A stretch of 29,347 nt of DNA from an uncultured Bacillota bacterium (GTDB lineage Bacteria; Bacillota_I; Bacilli_A; RFN20; CAG-631). Location: the NCBI GenBank assembly GCA_902491575.1, contig CABUID010000020.1, positions 1 through 29,347 of the forward strand, read 5' to 3'. The stretch's first letter is position 1; every line of letters starts with the position of its first letter. The position numbers and the translations under genes were made by a program. This document shows positions 26,601-29,347 of the stretch, one piece after another. The notes beneath the pieces were generated by a model. The model was given only the letters and a program-made list of their open reading frames with translations, was not told the DNA's origin and made no database searches.

Positions 26601-27469
26601 ATTCCAAGATTTTTCAATACTTCATCCTTGTTTTCTGCTGTGTATTCAACTTTTTTATAGAAATTCTTAAATCCCGTTGGATCTTCTACCACATAATCAT
26701 CATCATATGAATAAATCCGATAATGAAAATTCGGTATCACTTTATTTCTAAAGTATTTTAAACTATCCGATTTATCCGTATTCTGGTATAAAGAAAAGTT
26801 AATTGGAAACTTTTTACCGACACTTGTCATGACATCCAGTGAATAAATAGGTTTTCCTGTTGCTAAGTTAACACTAACTTTTCCACATCTTCCAAAATCG
26901 TGTTCATCGTACTTATATAAACCACTTAAACCAGAAACTTCTGTCATCGTTGCAATACAAATTTCACTATTTTTTGCAAGTGCTTCTGGAGAATACATTC
27001 CAAAATCACTCGTTGTTCCATAAGGAAAACTAATAGCCATCATGATGGTTGGATTAATATTTGTTTCATCCTTTAAAATGTTGGTTAAGTCAAGGCTAAA
27101 TGGCATATCGCCAGGCTTATTTAAGGAATGACCACGTCCATAAATAATTGTTTTCTCTAAAACTTCTTCTTCACCAGTAATGGATTGAGCGAATGACTTA
27201 ATGTTAGAATTGCTGATATCTGTGCTATTACACTTAATCACTTTTACACCTGTGTTAGCATAAGCATTATAACACATCATATAAAGCATTAACTGACTAG
27301 CTTTTTGTGCACTTTGCAATCCACTAAAAGTTAATTTAATGAATAATAAATCATTTTTGGTGATACCCGTCACATATGAAGAAGTATTTACTGTTGTTTT
27401 ATTAATTAAAAATTTTGATTCCACCTTAATTTTAGGTGAGTTCGTTTTATTACTAAATAATTTGATCAT
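20678..27469 (-). CDS. Giant Rhs/YD-repeat polymorphic toxin with CBM-like and LamG-like domains
   Basis: 2263 residues, intact. In order: a DNRLRE-like N-terminal domain (about 20-180); a beta-rich Rhs N-terminal region (200-530); two CBM4/9-like segments (about 545-700, NLLENHSFEDE; and 725-890, NLIENGYMEFADS); YD repeats (895-1260); two LamG/concanavalin-like segments (about 1283-1410 and 1556-1712); more YD repeats; the Rhs core (DETGLFLITSRYYDPETGRF, about 2020-2060); a hydrophobic Gly/Ala pre-toxin region (about 2070-2160); and the tip (SPDRLKGAKEIAGILKKGQK, YDYGGTLVRFGKFAHIDVST, to GTVIAGIIGGF). The YD repeats should form a shell around the tip. No signal peptide, LXG, PAAR or sortase motif is seen, so export is unexplained. 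Toxin activity is unknown. The ribosome site AGGAGG is ideal. Confidence 0.9.
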   Translation of the reverse strand: MIKLFSNKTNSPKIKVESKFLINKTTVNTSSYVTGITKNDLLFIKLTFSGLQSAQKASQLMLYMMCYNAYANTGVKVIKCNSTDISNSNIKSFAQSITGEEEVLEKTIIYGRGHSLNKPGDMPFSLDLTNILKDETNINPTIMMAISFPYGTTSDFGMYSPEALAKNSEICIATMTEVSGLSGLYKYDEHDFGRCGKVSVNLATGKPIYSLDVMTSVGKKFPINFSLYQNTDKSDSLKYFRNKVIPNFHYRIYSYDDDYVVEDPTGFKNFYKKVEYTAENKDEVLKNLGIKHEEHLTNSAILYQSHLDYSYMYVQEGSTESIVHLYDKADTCISFIVSLTNARISTIETSIGSKLTYTWNSTKLEKITNSDGEEMLVDYNSERHIQKISFPSIDRYIDFTEDTTNQTLNIRTYYKKIGTGSSQEVYEETINEVKLYFSSNVLIKILDVATGYYLSLTNNAQNQVTSAGIYNASGTTKNYVTTYTYSTKFTKATDLEGNSLFYHFDNYGRIKTIMDNQSRTITYNYDEFENGESKNLIGLSKTQNNSRNLLENHSFEDENAFSTNSIAWKKTGNTNSKVEILTDGVLGEKCLKLTTVNNGETSIHQSIVHPKSGNYVLKGFIKHPNVTNITSSNVKVGIKGTYQVEETVTVNVNSNTTTTKTNTVTYSYNEYALLDFEKLTWYSFETPVVSIPAQAHHITMTVELVVNSMATEIYLDDLQLTNSSFFTRYNLIENGYMEFADSNNRPHGWSFENLDNEDAIAMIEEDNIHSSMLGNHVMRIAPGDVEKADLINDYKMKRMFKSIPITGLAGEQFIFSVFAKGCVTTNIIFRAFIKFIYENKDPVYSQFDFDKHFDNWQMLTRSVVAEDNFTEVVVGIEYDGGAEVLLDCFQLYKDSFGKYYNYDSRGNITETISGDGTATRISYDDNNKIDEIYSSDGSHFKYNYDSKGRLSKVTDLNGNKIDLAYDSNDRIITTTITQKNGERIINSTTYDDVNNQEKTINEFGKEFTTSMDYLNRVISQMDSKGLETEFTYNHKSELEQLYAVVDDVTNKNSFTYDSFGNTKTIRAENGTFYSLTYDTFGRLEQIKCNGYNLERYQYDSLVNGYKKGQLLKKTLGTSEYYEFSYNDLGQVTQVKLNDELIATYSYDENGNVYELKDEKANVSSYFTYDLQGNLIKKKTNKEDSISYTYDNVGNIQKVSYNLNSVLRSIDYEYEYELNEYTKEGYFNRLATMFGDEIIVSGHGPKGQFGAKHIYATYSSVDDDEMGMKVFHFVDKYDFINYEMDTFNSNRTSGVVNGKIYSKKSWDSRFRYNKTFYMFIKPTGSYAKENLFTFGSLEIQDNGYRTIEIFSHLCVNSDGKIAYYPADSNILASTNNTVKLNEWNLVGIKLFKKDGKHKAQIILNNRMTSEFEISENVDEMNYLLVANQYNLITNDSATTSSGGSSTTSNLVMPFKVCLMSFGAYDYTKDEFTAIYNEGLKYLFKGTISKSNATIYYDEKAYKGFDVITLNGSLESTKGLKPVKIATIDKSYRFDKTRIFKYDEELQKHVFGCYDGIVNLTPGTKTALAYKLPLTTEGTIALRFKYEERQNMCYQIFSLNSSASDTEYLGLYIDDLNELKLVVNNQEMISTNTKIIGNKEWHHFILRFKNNKLQVYLDELNQPLFTGTQTVNFTNKILYLGNDKSASYPLNGCIEMFAFKDSFASDEEISNIFEKGKTITIRNQLDSLGRVTKNKIFINEDEYETTYGYYKTHVISQTFSNDDKITYSYDAMNNIISKTYLENGVKSQIRYTYDQLGRLIKETYPDGKIEKFTYNQNGNIQYREVILNDEVIVQEEYSYHSTVKDRLLKVKDLISGNIVQNITYDSKNLFHPSEMIIKGAKKSLKWNGRRLMEVTGSTYEYNSEGIRTKKTTPNETTTFELEGSNIIQMNKVTSNENVILNFVYDASSMLVGLSTSEGNYFYMRDITGNIIGLIDQEGEYVVKYTYNAWGKTLEKQILIDCIASRHNPFVYKGYFLDDETGLFLITSRYYDPETGRFISPDSIEYLDPETIGGLNLYAYCLNNPIFYVDPDGHAPIPWWGKLLIGIGVVLVGAVVTALTAGTGAGFMAAFGAALLTSAKAVAISTAISAGIGLAVGGITTGTWEGAFNGMLDGAVDGFMWGGIFAGGAQVLSGVFKGVATIANNAGKLQTLKQSPIFSPDRLKGAKEIAGILKKGQKFYDYGGTLVRFGKFAHIDVSTKSLLHLAAFGFKHIPIGTVIAGIIGGF
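21694..21895 (-). repeat. Duplicated Rhs core segment, copy 2 (in the intact gene)
   Basis: The partner of 17171-17372: 202 bp with 12 differences by hand count. Here it is part of the continuous rhs reading frame, so this is the parental copy or its close descendant. Confidence 0.9.
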
Positions 27470-27487
27470 TTTCTTTTCCTCCTATTT

Positions 27488-28348
27488 TTAAATTAAAGTA
27501 ATAATATTTTCCATTTCATTCATATCCAATTTTTCCATGGCATGCGTGAAGTCTATCAAGTCTATAGTTATTTGTAATTTCTCGCTTAAATATTTACTTA
27601 ATTGCTCATTATTTCTTGCTCTTTCAAAATTAAGTAATTTTTTATCAAAAATAACTAATAAATCCAAATCACTTGATAGTGATGTTTTTTGTTTTGCATA
27701 AGAGCCATATAAATATAGTTTTTTTATATTGTATTTCCCTTTTAATATAGCTCTAGAGTCTTTTATAGTTTGAATAATCTGCCCTTGACATAAATGAGTT
27801 TCCCTATATTTTGGTTTTGAACTGACTTCAATTTCGGCATAGATGTACATTAATTTATTGATATTCTTATTTTCAATGGCATTAAAGTACGCATCAAACA
27901 TAAAATCATATGGAATAAATGGATTTCTTTTCTTTTTTAACATAATTAAATTTGACATCATAAATGCAAACTCAATTTTTCTTTCTTCGACATTTTCTAA
28001 AACTGAAAAATGGATTAAAGTAGCTAGATAATGGGAAGTTTCATCGTAATGCTTATAAAATTGTTCGATAATTGTCTTACACTTTTCTTCTTCAAGAATA
28101 CTACCGGTAAGCAAGTAGTAAGCTTTTTGAATGATGGTAGTTGTTAGACTTTGATTTTGGTTATTTATTAAATATAAATAAGCCTCTGAAAAACTTTTGA
28201 CTCTTTGTTCTGTTATCGATTCTGCTTTAAAATTATCTAAAGCAATTAATTTAAATCTTTCGTGTGGTAAATCTACTTTTAATAATTTAGAAGTAAATTC
28301 GATAAAACGATAAAAATATTTAATTTCCATCTCATTATTTATAATCAT
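27488..28348 (-). CDS. Nucleotidyltransferase (MNT)-domain protein 2
   Basis: 286 residues. The N-terminal 190 are helical and faintly recall a degraded Fic-type fold (helices with KKKRNPFIPYDFMFDAYFNA but no HPFxDGNGR). The C-terminal part is a minimal nucleotidyltransferase: GSYAKQKTSLSSDLDLLV at about 214-231 with both metal Asp, and a third Asp in TIDLIDF. Such domains transfer nucleotides to proteins or RNA, as in MNT-HEPN systems. The start is the ATG at 28346-28348, with AGAGAGG nine bases upstream; it overlaps the previous gene by 14 bases. It precedes rhs by only 18 bases, so all are probably co-transcribed. The role beside the toxin is unknown. Confidence 0.75.
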   Translation of the reverse strand: MIINNEMEIKYFYRFIEFTSKLLKVDLPHERFKLIALDNFKAESITEQRVKSFSEAYLYLINNQNQSLTTTIIQKAYYLLTGSILEEEKCKTIIEQFYKHYDETSHYLATLIHFSVLENVEERKIEFAFMMSNLIMLKKKRNPFIPYDFMFDAYFNAIENKNINKLMYIYAEIEVSSKPKYRETHLCQGQIIQTIKDSRAILKGKYNIKKLYLYGSYAKQKTSLSSDLDLLVIFDKKLLNFERARNNEQLSKYLSEKLQITIDLIDFTHAMEKLDMNEMENIITLI

Positions 28349-29204
28349 CGAATACAACCTCTCTTTCTTTTAATGCATTTGTTGAAAAGTTGTGATACTG
28401 AGTGTATTCTACTAACATATCAACATCTCTTTTAAATAATTCAACAAAATAGTTTTTTAATATTCTTATTTCTTCTTCTGTTTTCTTTGTTTGAAACTCA
28501 ACGTATAAATCAACATCACTGAAATCATTTTCTTCATTTCGAACAAAAGAACCATAAAGCCAAACCTTTTTAATATCAAAATGGTGCATCAAATGTTCTT
28601 TATGGATGTTAAGAAGATGTATAACATCTACTTTAGATAAAGAGCTATATTTCTTATCGTATTTGATGGATAAATCTTCATAGATAGATAAAATATCTTT
28701 TAATGAATTTGTTGTAACTTTTTTATGAATGATTTTACTTAGAAAAAATCGATAATCTTCCATAAAAATCATAGGTATATACCTATTTCTTTTGATCATT
28801 GCGTTAAAAATTAAAATACCTAATATATCAGAATTTTCTTTTAATGGTTTTTCATAAAAGAACATCTTTAAAAACCATGTAGCCAGATATAAAACTTCTT
28901 TGGTCGATAATCTTTGATATTCGGCTTTGATTTTTTCTTTTGCACCATCATCAACTTCTGTTTCAAATTCTATCGATGCATAGCCTAATATTTCATTAAT
29001 ATTCAGTTCGTTATTGAATAAATAATCATAGACATGTTTAAGTTTTTTAAACCATTTTCCTTGTGTGGATATTGCTTCAATGTCACTGTCGTAAATCTTT
29101 TTCGTTTCATAGTAATTCTTTGAAATATCTAATTGTGGATTTAAAAAATATAACATTTTGTAATCAATTTTAGGATTATAATATTTACCAATTTTTCTAA
29201 ACAT
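28335..29204 (-). CDS. Nucleotidyltransferase (MNT)-domain protein 1, paralogue of protein 2
   Basis: 289 residues with the same plan as its neighbour: a helical N-terminal region of about 200 residues (YLATWFLKMFFYEKPLKENS; NAMIKRNRYIPMIFMEDY lines up with the partner's NPFIPYDF helix) and a C-terminal nucleotidyltransferase with GSFVRNEENDFSDVDLYV at about 218-235 and a third Asp in RDVDMLVEY. Both active sites look complete. The two proteins clearly arose by duplication but are now quite different in sequence. The ribosome site GAGGA precedes the ATG. The gene follows the partial ORF at the window edge after two bases, so it belongs to an operon leading into rhs. Confidence 0.75.
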   Translation of the reverse strand: MFRKIGKYYNPKIDYKMLYFLNPQLDISKNYYETKKIYDSDIEAISTQGKWFKKLKHVYDYLFNNELNINEILGYASIEFETEVDDGAKEKIKAEYQRLSTKEVLYLATWFLKMFFYEKPLKENSDILGILIFNAMIKRNRYIPMIFMEDYRFFLSKIIHKKVTTNSLKDILSIYEDLSIKYDKKYSSLSKVDVIHLLNIHKEHLMHHFDIKKVWLYGSFVRNEENDFSDVDLYVEFQTKKTEEEIRILKNYFVELFKRDVDMLVEYTQYHNFSTNALKEREVVFDDYK

Positions 29205-29206
29205 AG

Positions 29207-29347
29207 TTATTCCTCTTTATCATTTTTACTAAAGAATTGTTTAACAATTTGATTCGATCCTGTTGCACTTGCACCACTCACGATTCCAATTTCTAATGCT
29301 ATCCAGATATTACTGGCATTTAGTATCATCTCTTTATTTGTTAAATA
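29207..29347 (-). CDS. C-terminal end of a small ORF running off the window
   Basis: 46 codons are visible up to a TAA two bases before the next gene: YLTNKEMILNASNIWIALE, then IGIVSGASATGSNQIVKQFF and a charged end. The middle is a hydrophobic helix. The frame is open to the window edge, so the start lies outside, unless translation begins at the internal ATG (about 40 residues). The tight spacing puts it in the operon with the nucleotidyltransferase genes and rhs. Not recognised. Confidence 0.5.
   Translation of the reverse strand, partial: YLTNKEMILNASNIWIALEIGIVSGASATGSNQIVKQFFSKNDKEE

Overview
The window is AT-rich DNA from a low-GC Gram-positive, most likely anaerobic Bacillota (Clostridia/Erysipelotrichia-like). 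The evidence is strong AGGAGG-type ribosome sites, TTG/GTG alternative starts, TGG for Trp with TGA as a working stop (standard code), a PAS-linked [FeFe]-hydrogenase-like protein, a SpoIIE-type phosphatase, VanZ- and CPBP-family membrane proteins, and a very large Rhs protein. The exact taxon cannot be read from the sequence. No tRNA, rRNA, CRISPR array, insertion sequence or phage gene was seen.

Left part (1-13.6 kb). A minus-strand operon runs from a clear promoter at 6313-6341: a sensory HfsB-type [FeFe]-hydrogenase-like PAS protein, a SpoIIE/PP2C phosphatase, a 5'-nucleotidase-like metallophosphatase, a HAD hydrolase, and then a MATE transporter that may have its own promoter. Housekeeping and accessory genes follow: a four-helix-type small protein, a short-chain dehydrogenase, VanZ, an alpha/beta hydrolase, an XRE regulator with its CPBP protease, a DUF2798 membrane protein behind a structured leader ending in an intrinsic terminator, a NADAR-like protein and a YwaF/TIGR02206-type membrane protein.

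Middle (13.6-20.2 kb). This is a graveyard and reservoir of Rhs toxin-immunity cassettes, all on the minus strand. From right to left: a relic immunity 3' end, orphan tip A with a DUF1871-like partner, orphan tip B with a membrane partner, a chimeric decayed tip C with its partner, a frameshifted tip D with its partner, a 59-residue membrane protein, and two broken immunity-like genes. A hairpin-rich repeat precedes tips A and B, with a shortened copy before D. A 202-bp piece of the Rhs core (190/202 identical to the intact gene) lies inside cassette C. These features fit repeated replacement of the tip of one rhs gene, with displaced tips kept downstream.

Right (20.2-29.3 kb). One intact 2263-residue Rhs protein (DNRLRE-like start, two carbohydrate-binding-like and two LamG-like segments, YD repeats, Rhs core, hydrophobic pre-toxin region, about 100-residue toxin tip) is coupled to its immunity gene by a TAATG overlap. 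Two overlapping nucleotidyltransferase-domain proteins and the end of another small ORF precede it in the same direction. The pre-toxin region is far more GC-rich than its surroundings, marking it as recently acquired.
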